Origin: Timema cristinae
Taxonomy: Eukaryota > Arthropoda > Insecta > Phasmatodea > Timematidae
Direction of reading: 5' to 3'
Assembly: GCA_039000515.1 (NCBI GenBank)
Contig: JBCFYV010011135.1
Location: 13,027,376-13,091,375 of the forward strand
Length of the DNA: 64,000 bases
The notes under the pieces were generated by a model. It was given only the letters and a program-made list of their open reading frames with translations. It did not search any database and was not told the origin of the DNA. A program made the translations under genes and the position numbers. This document shows positions 45,391-56,432 of the stretch, one piece after another; within the stretch, counting starts at the first letter, position 1, and every line of letters starts with the position of its first letter.

Positions 45391-46345
45391 TATATCGATG
45401 ATATAATAATAGTAGTAGGTAAAGTGGAAGAGGCCATAAAACGAACAAATGAGGTGCTTCAGAGACTAAGGGATTATAGAGTGAAAGTAAACAAGGACAA
45501 ATGTGTTTTCCTGGCAGATGAAATTACCTATTTGGGTTATCGGATTGATGCGACGGGAACTCATCCAATCAAGGAAAGGGGAAGGACATATTAAGGGCAG
45601 CAGCGCCAGAAGATTTGACATAGCTGAAAGCATTTTTAGGACTTTTGCATTTCTATGGAAAATTCTTACCTAACTTAGCAACAGAATTGAGTCCTTTGTA
45701 TAAATTGTTGGAGTCTGGCAGGAAGCGGAAATGGGACCAAGAAGAGCGACAAGTGTTTGAGAAAAGTAAAGGTTACTAGTGGAAAGTGACACAGTGGTTC
45801 TATTCGACTCTTCTTTGCCCATTAAGATAACTTGCGATATTTCTAGTAAAGGTTTTGGGAGTGTGATTATTCATGTGATCAGTTACGGGTAAAACACGGC
45901 TGAGTTATTTCTTGGATTCAGACCAAGAACTCTGTTGTCAATGATGAAATCATCATCTTGCATCAAGAGTGGCGAACAAGAAAGAAAAAGTGGAAATAAA
46001 ATGGAATAGTAAGGAAGGCAAGATCTCATGTAGTTTTGGTTAAAACGGTTTGAGGAGAAACTGAAACATGGATGCCAGGCAAAATAATAAGGATGATAAG
46101 TACTGTTACCTATCTAGCTAGGGTGGGAACTACAATGAGGTTTGTGCATGCGGATCACTTGCGGAATTCAATGTTAAGAGGTGGGGCGGAAGACTTGTTG
46201 GGACAAAACCTAGGAGTCGATGACCCTGTGGAAGGAGGGTGTGTGCCTTTGGTAGAAAATAATTCACAACAACTAGTTTTTCCAGAGCAAGCATATGATC
46301 CATCTCCAGAGAAGCTACACCTCAGTTTCCCTCTCTGGCTCTAAG

Positions 46346-46724
46346 GTGAACTCCTCGGTTAACGAAAGCCCAAGAAGGCTGGATCTGTAATAATCCAATC
46401 ACCCCTCTCTTCCCTAGGACTCAAAGTGAGATAGGGAAGAGTTTGAAATTTGGTTAGGTAGTTTAAGTGACACTGTAAATATGCTTGAAATTGTTTAGAA
46501 AGGCAAGGTCATCCTTTTGAAAGGGAGTGGTATTTGATAATAATGAGGAGGAAAAGAAACCGGGTGTTCACTGGCAGAGGTTGGCAACCTGACAATGGAA
46601 AAGAGAGAGAGGAGGGAACGAAGAAAACTTGTGATTCAAATAATTGCCCAAGTGTATGGATGGTAAGCTTTTCTTTAGCAGACGCGAAATCCATTAATAC
46701 ATGTTGCATCCTGTGGAAGATAGA
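46346..46724. other. No gene seen
   Basis: Sequence between the Gypsy C-terminus and the zinc-finger relic. It is purine-rich near 46,540-46,640. It may include 3' untranslated Gypsy sequence. Confidence 0.35.
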
Positions 46725-47035
46725 AAAACTTTCTTTGTTCTGAATGAAAAAGAAGGTGTTTGTATAAATAATTGTTCTCCTTGAAGCCCTTATCACTAGC
46801 ATCACACTTATACTTTATTTGTTATGAATGAATAAGATGTGTTTAAATTACTCATAATCTTGAAGCCCTTATCAAAATATTACACTTATACGTTCTTTGT
46901 TCAGAATGAAAAGGGTGTTTGTATAAATGTTATTCACATCTAAGCCCTTATCACAAACATCACTTATATGTTCTTTGCTAAAAACAAATAAGAAGGTGTC
47001 TGTTAAAATTCTTCATCTTGAAGATCTATTAACTA
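46725..47035 (-). pseudogene. Zinc-finger relic, copy D, finger block
   Basis: About four degraded C2H2 fingers of the same family ('ctttctttgttctgaatg', 'ccttgaagcccttatcac' signatures). Several cysteine codons and the frame are lost. It belongs with 48,771-49,215, from which it is separated by a 1.7 kb insert. Confidence 0.75.
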
Positions 47036-48770
47036 CCTTAACTTTGTATGGAAGCATAACAAATAACAGTCAAAGAGTTACCAGAGAATAACAATATATA
47101 TTTTATTTCACATATTAGAAATGGATGGTACACAATATATATTACAAAAGCCGTGGTATCGCTCAAATCGAAGTCGAAGATTTATAGTTAAATATAATAT
47201 ATAATAAAAATGACTAGAATTTAATATAAACATATTATTTAATTAGTATGCAGGTAAAGTTGAGTTTATAGTGAGAGACAACTATAACTACCATCTAAGA
47301 TAGTGAACAACAAGCTACGACTAAAAAGTCTGAATATGTATTAAACCCAATTTAAAATATTTAGTCAACTGGTGACAATCATTTGTACTATCATAATGTT
47401 TTAGAAAAAAAGTAACAACTTTCAAAATATAATAAATCCGTCGTCTTGCAGCTAAGGTCTTTAGACTGTACTATAATTAAAGTCCCAGAGGACGCAATGT
47501 CAACATCATTTACTAAGTGCCTTACACTCATGCTCTAATAATACGTACTCTAACATAGTTGAAGTTAAGATACATAATGGATGCTATACTTGGAGATATC
47601 TTACAATCCTAGCAATGTTGGAATTCATCAAAGTTTAATAGAACAATACTAAATATATAAGTGCTCAGCCAAAAGTGGAGTCTAAGGATACTAAACGATA
47701 AAGCACAAATCCAAAAAACTAAAGTATTCCGCATTCCCATACCCATTTAATATAATTTAAAGCTATCAAATATAAAAGCATAGTGCTAATAATTTAAGAG
47801 CTTTCTTCTCGTCCTAGCGAAAATTAATTCCCAAGCAATAATTGTTGTGAGCATATTGCTTACAGTTAAAGTCCTCAATTCCCACATAATAAAATGTAAA
47901 TTTAGTCTATCAAGGAATTATTTACTCCCACAGTAACTATTTGGTTTACCACCACTTATAACGTAGGTTTGAAACAGTTAAAGTTATAAACACAAATCAT
48001 AACATTAAAGTTATTGGTCCCTATGTAAATTTAAACTATCTAATTTAAACATACTCAAAATATTCAGCAAATAACATCAATTGCTAATTAGACAGATGGC
48101 AAGAGCGCAATTAGATGCAAGCCACCACCGGCGAAACAAGAGTTACGTTGCATAAGAGAATGGTTAAGTTCCTCTAATAGGAAAAATTATATAGGAACGT
48201 GATTACAAATTAACCATGCTGATACCAAAAACCCATCAAGTAATAGAAATTTAACTTAATAAATCCGAAAATAATGATTTTGAAAGGTTACCCATAATAT
48301 GATCGAAAGAGAATTTTGACGAATATAACTAAGTCTAAGCTTAATTTGCCACTCTCACCTAGTATGCCAGTGATGCAATGAGTGCTCACACAAAGGAAAC
48401 ATTGCAATATATAGCCGGTACGAATACATGACATGCCCACAGAGAGAGGGAAAAAGGAGGGAGAAATGGAGTGGAACAGGGGAGACAAACAGCGTTTAGG
48501 AAGGATTGCTCAAGGAACTCGTAGAAAGTCCTGGAAACATCCAGGTGGCGGAAACGAAAAATAAACTCGTGGAGTTGCCATCACTCATTTGTTTCTGGGC
48601 GAGGCTTAATTCATGAGCAGACCATCGGATCTTATCTCCATTTAGTCTGTGAGATTGTGTGCCTGGGAGATGAGGTCATGGCACAAGTACTCCGGTGTTA
48701 AAGTTCAACAGGGCAGAGGGTGAGTGTTCTCCCATTTGAACGAGCTTGTTGTATTCTTTTTGTAACATGA
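47036..48770. other. 1.7 kb insert between two zinc-finger relics; unclassified
   Basis: Interrupts the copy D finger array. It is AT-rich for the first 1.3 kb, then has a less AT-rich end (48,400-48,740). No ORF, inverted ends or target duplication could be established. Most simply an old mobile element. Confidence 0.4.
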
Positions 48771-49215
48771 TTACATTCTTATCACAAATATCACACTTAT
48801 ACTTACTTTGTTCTGAATAAATAAGAAGGTGTTTGTCAAGACTCTCCTTTTCTTTAAAATTCTCATCGCAAACGTTGCCCTTGTATTTTCTTTGTCAAGT
48901 ATAGATCAGATTTTGTTTGGAATTATTTTTATTACTAGTGGAGTATTTAAAATCAAACACAGTTTTAAACACATTAACATGTTTCTTCTCAATTATAACT
49001 TGACCAGATCTTGTGCTGTTTTCCCCAAGTGCGGACTCATGCAATAAATATTCTCTTTTGAACTCATATGGTCAGTAAAAATTAAGTAAAATCTCTTTTG
49101 TCTATTTTTGAATTAAACTTTCTCTAAATTAGAATATTTACATGATAGTGAAACTTCACTAACTTGTGATGGTAAATCATGAGCGGAAGGTGTTATTTAC
49201 GTCCGTAAAGAAATT
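48771..49215 (-). pseudogene. Zinc-finger relic, copy D, 5' end of finger exon
   Basis: Homologous to the start of the intact copy B exon: leader plus the first one or two fingers. The splice acceptor AG is lost (complement of 'cgtaaag' instead of 'ctgtaat'). There are several indels, including one in the leader near 49,120. A conserved finger Cys has become Gly. It is the most diverged of the four copies. Confidence 0.75.
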
Positions 49216-49745
49216 GGTAATAAAAATTAAAACATTATTCTAAATATTTATCAAATAATAACAAATGTATTGATTTTTAAGTCCCAATGGTCCAATTTTG
49301 GGGCTAATAAATCAATATTTTTATCGGTTATATTAAGAGGAAAAATCAAAACCTAACTAAAGGCAATGAATTAAAAGAAAATAACAACTAAGCTATTTAA
49401 TGAAATAAGGTATTTGCTCCCCTAAGTCATATGTGGTATTTATGAGGATTTAAGTTTTAATCCAAGAACTGTTGACTCTAAATCAGAGCTATGTGCCACA
49501 ATTTTATGTTCCCTAACATGAATTATAAATGGTGATATTTACAAAGTTTGAAGATAGATTAGAATTTTTTGAAATGAATGAAGAACATAATTATTGTAGC
49601 CCAAAATAAAGCCAAGTCCCTGATAAATATAAAAATTTGAATCTATATTACTCCGAATTATTTGGTATTTATATTTTTGGACAAAGCTAAATATTCCGAA
49701 GAAAAAAAAAGATTTTCAGGATTTTAGGAATTCTTGTTAAAGTGT
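49216..49745. other. Intron-like DNA homologous to copy A 294-885
   Basis: Follows copy A, including the conserved plus-strand stretch (49,400-49,625 against 502-708), up to about 49,745, where similarity stops at the Gypsy insertion. Confidence 0.6.
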
Positions 49746-49806
49746 GTCATTGTTATTGTTTAAATTGGTTGCATTGTAAGAGGTCGTAGATACCTAGAGA
49801 TTTAAA

Positions 49807-50690
49807 ATGGCCCAAGAAAGTAATGATTCTTGTCCTATTAGCGAAGCTCTAAAACTTATCCCAGAATCATTTAGTGGAGATAAGAGAAAACTTAGGGAAT
49901 TTGTAAAATATGTGGAAGCGGCATTTGATTTGGTAAATCCTGTGAGTCATCCAAAATTATTAAAGTTTGTAAAAGCAAAAATTACCGGGGATGCGAAATC
50001 AAAATTATTGGTTAGAATGGCTACCAATACGTGGGAAGACGTAAGGGACATATTAGAGTAGAATTATGCAATTAGGAGGACATTGGACTTTTACGTTTGT
50101 CGTATGTTCAATGCCAGACAGAGTAATACAGAGCCGATAGCATCATGGGGAAGTTGTGTTGACACTATGCAAACAGACTTTAAGGAAGCTGCCAGTAGAG
50201 TATGTTCGCAGGACGAACAAAAGGGAGTATTAGCGTTAGTTCAGCATTTAGCGAAAGCCTGTTTCATACAAGGGCTATTAAACGAAAGGATTCAAACAAT
50301 AGTAAGGAGTAGGAATACAGACGTAAGCAATTTAGGATCAGCAGTAGAAATTGCGTTAGAAGAAGAAAGTAACATACTATCACAAAGAGAAAAAGGTTCC
50401 AGAGAGACAAAACCATTTAAGATGGGTAGTAATAGGACTGAAGTAAGGTGTGCCAATTGTCATAGAATAGGACACCGTTCAGAACGCTGTTATCTGAGGA
50501 AATAGATAAAGCAAGAGGTAAAACGTGAACCGAGAGAGGTTCACATCAGTTCAAATGGGGTTAGCTACCTTCATGAGGAGGTCTGCTACCTTTGTGGGGA
50601 ACCAGGCCATTTTCAGCAGGATTGCCCGAGGAGTAGGAGTTGGAAAGAGAGAAGGAAATTTCCAAATAGTCCTATGCAGAGGCAGGGAAA
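49807..50690 (+). pseudogene. gag of Gypsy element 1 (two in-frame stops)
   Basis: Starts at ATG 49,807. Nonsense codons at 50,059-50,061 and 50,503-50,505 interrupt an otherwise continuous frame. Two CCHC knuckles are readable: about 50,450-50,495 (C-A-N-C...GH...RC) and about 50,587-50,628 (C-Y-L-C...GH...DC), the second after the second stop. In life gag packages the RNA genome. Confidence 0.8.
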
Positions 50691-50708
50691 CTTTTAAAAG
50701 GAAAGACA

Positions 50709-53700
50709 CACTATTTAATTGACACCGGATCAGAAATAAGTCTGATAAGGAAGTGCTGTTTAGTGGGTCATGTTCTAAATAAAGTAAACACTAAGGAAGC
50801 AGCTGGCGTTTCTGGCATTACAAACACTGTAATGTGGACGCAAGGGAAAGTTACCTTGCATTTGAAGATAGGTAAAGATGTATATGTGCATCAGTGTCAT
50901 GTAGCGGAAAACCTCCGTTACGAAGGGTTATTAGGTAAAGATTTTTGGAACAAATTTCAAGCCGTAATAGATTTTTGGCAAAGCAAGGTCAGATTAGGTC
51001 AGCATGTACTGCCTATGTTAGATAAGAATCTAAATGCCACCAGTAAAGTGTACATACCACCTCGAAGTGAAAAGATAGTAGAATTAATTGTTGATGGAGA
51101 AGGATTAGGCATAGTTCCTAAAAGTTCTCTAGTGCCAGGAGTGTACTTAGCGGAAGCTCTCACAAACGCTAGAAATGGAGTGTGCGTGAGTAGTGTGTTA
51201 AATACAACAGAAAAAGCTGTTGAAATTGAGTTACCCAAAGTGAAATTAGAAAAAGTTGACTTTGTGGAAAAATCATGTTTTATAGAGGAAAAACCAGAAG
51301 TAAGAGATAGAATAGGGAAATTAGCCGATAGAATAAGGCTAGGACATTTAAATACAAAGGAAAGAAAAAGCATTGAGAAAATATGCTATGATTATATTAT
51401 ATCTAAAAGAGGACAATATGAGAGGAACGACGGTCATCGAACACACGATACCGTTGACTAAGGATACACCCCCGATAAATCAGAAACAGTATAGGATTCC
51501 GGAAGTTCATAAACATGAGGTCGAAGGTCAAGTTGAACAAATGTTGAAAGATGATATTATTCAACCGATTACACGTCCCATACTTGTTATTCCAAAGAAA
51601 ATAGATGCCCAGGAGAGAAGAAGTGGAGAGTTGTTATTGATTTCAAGAAGCTTAGTGAGATAACGACAGGTGACGCATTCCCTATCCCAAACACCGTGGA
51701 CATATTAGACCAGTAAGGTAAAGCAAAATATTTATCTACTTTAGAGATGGTTTCGGCGTACAATCAGTGTCCACTAAAAAGTGAGGACCAAGCGAAAACT
51801 GCTTTTAGTACTCGGACAGGACATTACGAATTTAAAAGATTATGTTTTGGTTTAAAAGGGGCACCAGCGACATTTCAAAGATTAATGAATACTGTATTAA
51901 CAGGTCTACAAGGAATAAAGTGTTTTATTTATTTAGTTGATATTGTTGTATTTGGTGAATCTTTGCTAATACATAATGAACGACTGATGGAGGTATTTAA
52001 TAGGTACAGGCAACATGGATTGAAACTACAACCAGATAAATGTGAATTTTTACGTAAGGAAGTTACTTACTTAGGAAATGTAGTTACAACAGAAGGAGTT
52101 ATGCCCGATCCAAAGAATGTAGAAAAGATATTAACTTATTCTACACCCAACACACGTAAACAATTAAAAGGATTCATAGGTATATGCAGTTATTAAAGGA
52201 AATTTATAGAAGATTTTAGTCAGATTGGTAAGCCATTATGCCAACTGTTAAGAAGGAAGTAAAATTTGAATGGACCGAGAAAACAGGTCTTTTAATCAAT
52301 TTAATAAAATTTTGACTACGAAACCAATACTACAATTTCTAGATTTTAAGAAACCTTTTATATTAACTACAGATGCTAGTCAGGAAGCTGTAGGGGCAGT
52401 TTTGTCTCAAGGAGAGATAGGAAAGGATTTGACAGTTGCATTCGGGAGTCAAACCCTGAACAAGGCAGAACAAAATTATTCGACAACTGAACGAGAGGTT
52501 TTAGCCATTATTTGGGCAGTAAAGTATTATAAGCCCCATCTTTATGGAAGGAGATTTACAATAGTCACCGATCATAAACCATTAACATGGATCTTTAGTG
52601 TGAAGGATCAGAGTTAGAGATTACTCAGATGGAGATTGAAATTAGAGGAATATGATTATCAAGTGGTTTATAGAAAAGGAAGTGTAATTAGTCATGCAGA
52701 TGGACTAAGTAGGAGTTATGAAATAACAGAGGTTCAAACTCCAACCTCGGACGCAGGATGTCAGATGGAAGACGAGACTACCAATGAACAAGTAAGTGAA
52801 TATAGAAAATTAAGTATTTTAAAGAAGTTTCATGATGAGCCATTGGGGGGTCATCAGAGTATGAATAGAACATACCAAAGGATTAAATTGTAATATAAAT
52901 GGCTACAAATGAAAAGAGATATTGAGGGATATATTAAAAAGTGTGAGATATGTAAAAAGGATAAGATCACACAAAGGAAAACAAAGATGCCTTTAGAATT
53001 AACTACCACACCTGAGATAGTATTTGAAAAACTATGTTTAGATAACATAGGACCATTGAAAGAAACAAGTGAAGGTCATAAGTATGTGTTAACATGTCAG
53101 GATGAGCTATCAAAATATACGCTCGCTATACCAATAGAACAACAAGATGCGACTACAGTAGTTAGGAACTTTGTTGAGCACATTATTTTAAAGTTTGGCA
53201 TACCCAAATCAATATTAACAGACCAAGGAACAAATTTTATGAGTGAGATGTTTACAAATATATGTAAAATATTAAAGATAAAGAAACTTCAAACAACTTG
53301 TTATCATCCACAAACTAATGGAGCGTTAGAAAGATGTCATAGGACAATAGTAGAATATCTACGTCATTATATAGCAAATGATCAACATAATTGGCATAAA
53401 TGGTTACCTTATGCTGAATTATTATTCGGTAGGAAAGCAAACATTCCAGGAATTTTTAAGGAAACCCAGAGGAAAGTTTATACACATATGACGACTATAT
53501 AAAAGAGTTAAAGGAAAAATTACAACTAAACAATGAAATAGTGAGGCAAAGTTTAATGAAGGCTAAAGAGCAGAATAAATATCTTTATGATAAAACTTGT
53601 AATGTACCTACATTCGAAGTGGGGGATTCGGTATTGTTATTTGATGAGTCATTACGAAGAGGTAGATCAAAGAAATTGACATCACAGTGGGTAGGTCCCT

Positions 53701-53798
53701 ACAAAATAATAAAAGTTGAAGGAGTCAACTGTACCATCAAATTAAAGAAAAATAGAGCCCTAAAGGTTCATCACAATAGGTTGAAGCTATTTTACTGA
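50709..53798 (+). pseudogene. pro-pol of Gypsy element 1 (frameshifted, active site altered)
   Basis: Begins in the -1 frame relative to gag, as in elements using -1 frameshifting. Domains: aspartic protease with DTGS (50,721-50,732); reverse transcriptase (about 51,470-52,200); RNase H with TDAS (about 52,370) and TDHKPLTW (about 52,570); integrase with the H-H-C-C finger (52,830-52,955) and D, D, E catalytic residues (LDN about 53,040; TDQG about 53,220; NGALE about 53,318); and a GPY/F-type module with WVGPYKI (about 53,690). The reverse-transcriptase YxDD reads YLVD, so the first catalytic Asp is Val. Frameshifts lie near 51,380, 51,660 and 52,200-52,270 and between 53,460 and 53,540, with stops at 52,615 and 52,891. 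Confidence 0.85.
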
Positions 53799-54169
53799 TT
53801 ACGGTGAGTCATAAGAGGAGTGGGTGTTATTAGCCCTGGGAAATAATAGATTGAAGTTGGCTAAGGAATAGCAGTGGCAGAATGGTTGCGGGAAAAGGGG
53901 AAAGACGTAAGGCCCCATAAACGCGTCAAATAAAATGAAAAATAAAAGAAATACCGAGTATGTGGGCCTCTAGTCATTTAACAGGTACGTTTTCTTTAAA
54001 TAAAAATTAAATAGAGGTAGATCTTTTTATAGGTGGTTAACCTATTTTAAAGTCATGTGGTAAATACACGCAGGGAGTTATGTATATAATATCATATATA
54101 TATATATTAAACTCATGAGTATTGAGTTTTTAACAGAATCTTAATATATTTTCTGTTGTCTATAGGAAG

Positions 54170-54524
54170 ATGGGAGTCTTAGTAATTGTAAACATGTTTC
54201 TTATCATCAATGTGTGTATGAGTCTTGATGTACGGGTTGAGAAGATAAAGGAATCACCCTGATTGTACTATGAACGCTGAGGAGAGGCGCAGTTATTCAA
54301 CACAGAATGGAGGTTGGTTACCTATGTAAATTTATCTCAAATTGAAGAAAATTATGAAAAAGTTAATGAATACGCTAAATTGACATGAAAATTGTGTATC
54401 GTAAATAATGAAACTTTGAAAAATAAAACTCAATGTATGTCAAAAATTAAGGATAGCATACAGTCTATTATTGCTAATTTACATTTTGAACAGTTCTGGG
54501 GAAAAGCAATTATAATGGAGGAAT
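54170..54524 (+). pseudogene. env-like remnant of Gypsy element 1
   Basis: Downstream of pol, an acceptor-like 'ttgtctatag' is followed by an ATG at 54,170 with a hydrophobic leader, then a stretch whose layout resembles the N-terminal part of insect errantivirus envelope proteins. In-frame stops at several points (first about 54,259) and a truncation after about 115 codons make it non-functional. The bulk of env, including any fusion or membrane segment, is absent. Confidence 0.55.
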
Positions 54525-54576
54525 AAACACACACAAAAAAAAATTAACTACAATAAAAACTATATAGATCACCAAC

Positions 54577-54767
54577 CTTAATTTCTTCTTTGATAGGTGG
54601 AAAACTGGTGGTTGAGGATAGTTGAAGTTCATTATTTTGTTTATTTTCATTAACACTATCTGTTGAACCTTCTTCTTTGATGGTATAAAATTGATAATGG
54701 TAAGATTATTATTTTGTAGTTTCTCATTAATACATTCTTTGGAGTCTTCAGGTGGTTTGGCATCAAT
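54577..54767 (-). CDS. Zinc-finger gene D, exon 3 (one-base indel)
   Basis: 191 bases between an acceptor (attatatag) and a donor-like AAG|gttggt. Both ends are phase 0, but 191 is not a multiple of three. A one-base loss near 54,690 separates the first part from a second part with IKEEGS and IKEEIK, which look like SUMO-acceptor motifs (psi-K-x-E), common in insect zinc-finger N-termini. Damaged or mis-sequenced. Confidence 0.6.
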
Positions 54768-54800
54768 CTATATAATGAAATATTATGTTAATAGTTGGTA

Positions 54801-55691
54801 ATTCTGTGAACAGTAGACCTCACTCCATGTTATTATCATTACTACAGACTTAGTAGTTGTTCTGTGAACAGTAGACCTCACCCCATGTTATTATCGTTAC
54901 TACAGACTTACTAGTTGTTTTGTGAACAGTAGACCTCACTCCATGTTATTATCATTACTACAGTCTTACTAGTAGTTCTGTGAACAGTAGACCTCACTCC
55001 ATGTTATTATCATTACTACAGACTTACTAGTAGTTCTGTGAACAGTAGACCTTACTCCATGTTATTATCGTTACTACAGACATACTAGTAGTTCTGTGAA
55101 CAGTAGACCTCACTCCATGTTATTATCGTTACTATAGACTTACTAGTAGTTCTGTGAACAGTAAAACCTCATTCCATGTTATTATCGTTACTACAGACAT
55201 ACTAGTAGTTCTGTGAACAGAAGACCTCACTCCATGTTATTATCGTTACTACAGACTTACTAGTAGTTCTGTGAACAGTAGACCTCACTCCATGTTATTA
55301 TCGATACTATAGACTTACTAGTAGTTCTGTGAACAGTAGACCTCACTCCATGTTATTATCATTACTACAGACTTACTAGTAGTTCTGTGAACAGTAACCT
55401 CACTCCATGTTATATCGTTACTACAGACTTACTAGTAGTTCTGTGAACAGTAGACCTCACTCCATGTTATTATCGATACTATAGACTTACTAGTAGTTCT
55501 GTGAACAGTAGACCTCACTCCATGTTATTATCATTACTACAGACTTACTAGTAGTTCTGTGAACAGTAGACCTCACTCCATGTTATTAACGTTACTACAG
55601 ACTTACTATAGTTCTGTGAACAGTAGACCTCACTCCATGTTATTATCGTTACTACAGACTTACTAGTAGTTCTGTGAACAGTAGACTTCTT
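54801..55691. repeat. 58-bp minisatellite, about 15 copies
   Basis: Direct repeat of a 58-bp unit with core 'tctgtgaacagtagacct' and 'ccatgttattatcgttac'. Period checked at 54,803, 54,861 and 54,919. Units differ by a few substitutions and small deletions (for example near 55,390-55,420). It lies in the intron between exons 2 and 3 of gene D. Confidence 0.95.
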
Positions 55692-56372
55692 TCCCTCCAT
55701 GCATTATAAATGTGGGTATCCACATCATGTGACAACTACCTAATGGCAGCAGCTTGGTCAAAAGAGCGAGCTTATCTGGATACGTCTTATGACTATACAT
55801 ACCATATTGGCCAGAATATACTGAAAGGGGTTTCCCTAAAATATTATTCCAAAAAGTACTCCTATTATGTGTTTAGAATAACATTTTTCACTGAAAAAAA
55901 CTGTAAGATTCTTACAGAAGTCTAATTGGTAGCATACCCTAACAATAATGGCCATCCAGCAGGAATTATTGCACTTGTGTGAGTCTAATAATAAACCTCT
56001 GGTTAAAATGGAGAGAGGATTTCTACCCTTCACTGTAATTGTGATGGTACTTCAGTAGGTCAGTGTTCATTGTTGGAAGAATCTGTGTTGTATTTCTGAA
56101 ATAATTTTTTTAAAGAGTGCATGTGGATCATGACAAATACTCAGAGCACCTAATAAAACTGTGTTAGATTTGTTAGGTTTTTACCTCGCGGTATATTTAA
56201 GACTTTTTATATATTTTATGTATATATATATTTATCTTTCAAAATTTTAGGGTCATATTATGTGCAAGACTGTACTATGTTCAAGCCAGTACAGTATAAA
56301 AATCCTTTCCCGACTTGTTCCATTAAATTAAAAACACACGTGTGCATGCACTTGACATTTACAAATACTTAC
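55692..56372. other. Intron DNA; nothing seen
   Basis: About 680 bases of AT-rich intron of gene D with no recognisable element. Confidence 0.4.
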
Positions 56373-56432
56373 ATTGATTTCCTCTTCGGCTGGAAAACTT
56401 GGCTCCATCTTGATTTGATGATCAATATCAAT
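56373..56432 (-). CDS. Zinc-finger gene D, exon 2
   Basis: 60 bases (20 codons), phase 0 on both sides, between acceptor ttgttcattag and donor gtaagt. It encodes a short acidic peptide with IKMEP, a typical SUMO-site motif of insect zinc-finger proteins. It begins with the same ATTGAT as exon 3, suggesting the two exons arose from one another. Confidence 0.65.

Larger units (their letters stand above)
43690..46345 (+). mobile_element. Decayed Gypsy-type retrotransposon 2 (CCHC-PR-RT, integrase core lost)
   Basis: Fragments in order: a CCHC knuckle (C-N-T-C...GH...TC, about 43,707-43,750); an aspartic protease with DTGCP (44,131-44,493); reverse transcriptase with the SQWAT block (about 44,560-44,740), the KIDLSKVYLQL block (about 44,890-44,940) and YIDD (45,085-45,096); connection and start of RNase H (45,403-45,900); and the extreme C-terminus of pol with VHADHLR (46,020-46,342). 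The integrase core and most of RNase H are missing between 45,900 and 46,020. The fragments resemble the widespread K02A2.6-like branch of Gypsy polyproteins. Stops and frameshifts are many. A 242-bp insert, a 78-bp tandem duplication and a SINE have also broken it. LTRs were not found. Confidence 0.82.
49746..54540 (+). mobile_element. Decayed Gypsy/errantivirus-like element 1 (gag-pol-env), no LTRs seen
   Basis: Order gag (49,807-50,690), pro-pol (50,709-53,798) in the -1 frame, and an env-like remnant (54,170-54,524). It interrupts intron DNA of zinc-finger gene D: homology with copy A ends at about 49,745 and gene exons resume at 54,767. Only ~60 bases separate the left boundary from the gag ATG, so there is no room for a 5' LTR. 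After env there is an AATAAA (about 54,523) and an A run (about 54,534-54,542). An insect endogenous-retrovirus-like element, inactivated by several stops and frameshifts. Confidence 0.8.

Noticed and set aside
54801..55691. CRISPR-like array
   Set aside because: Units are contiguous 58-bp repeats with no unique spacers, in an animal genome; it is a minisatellite.
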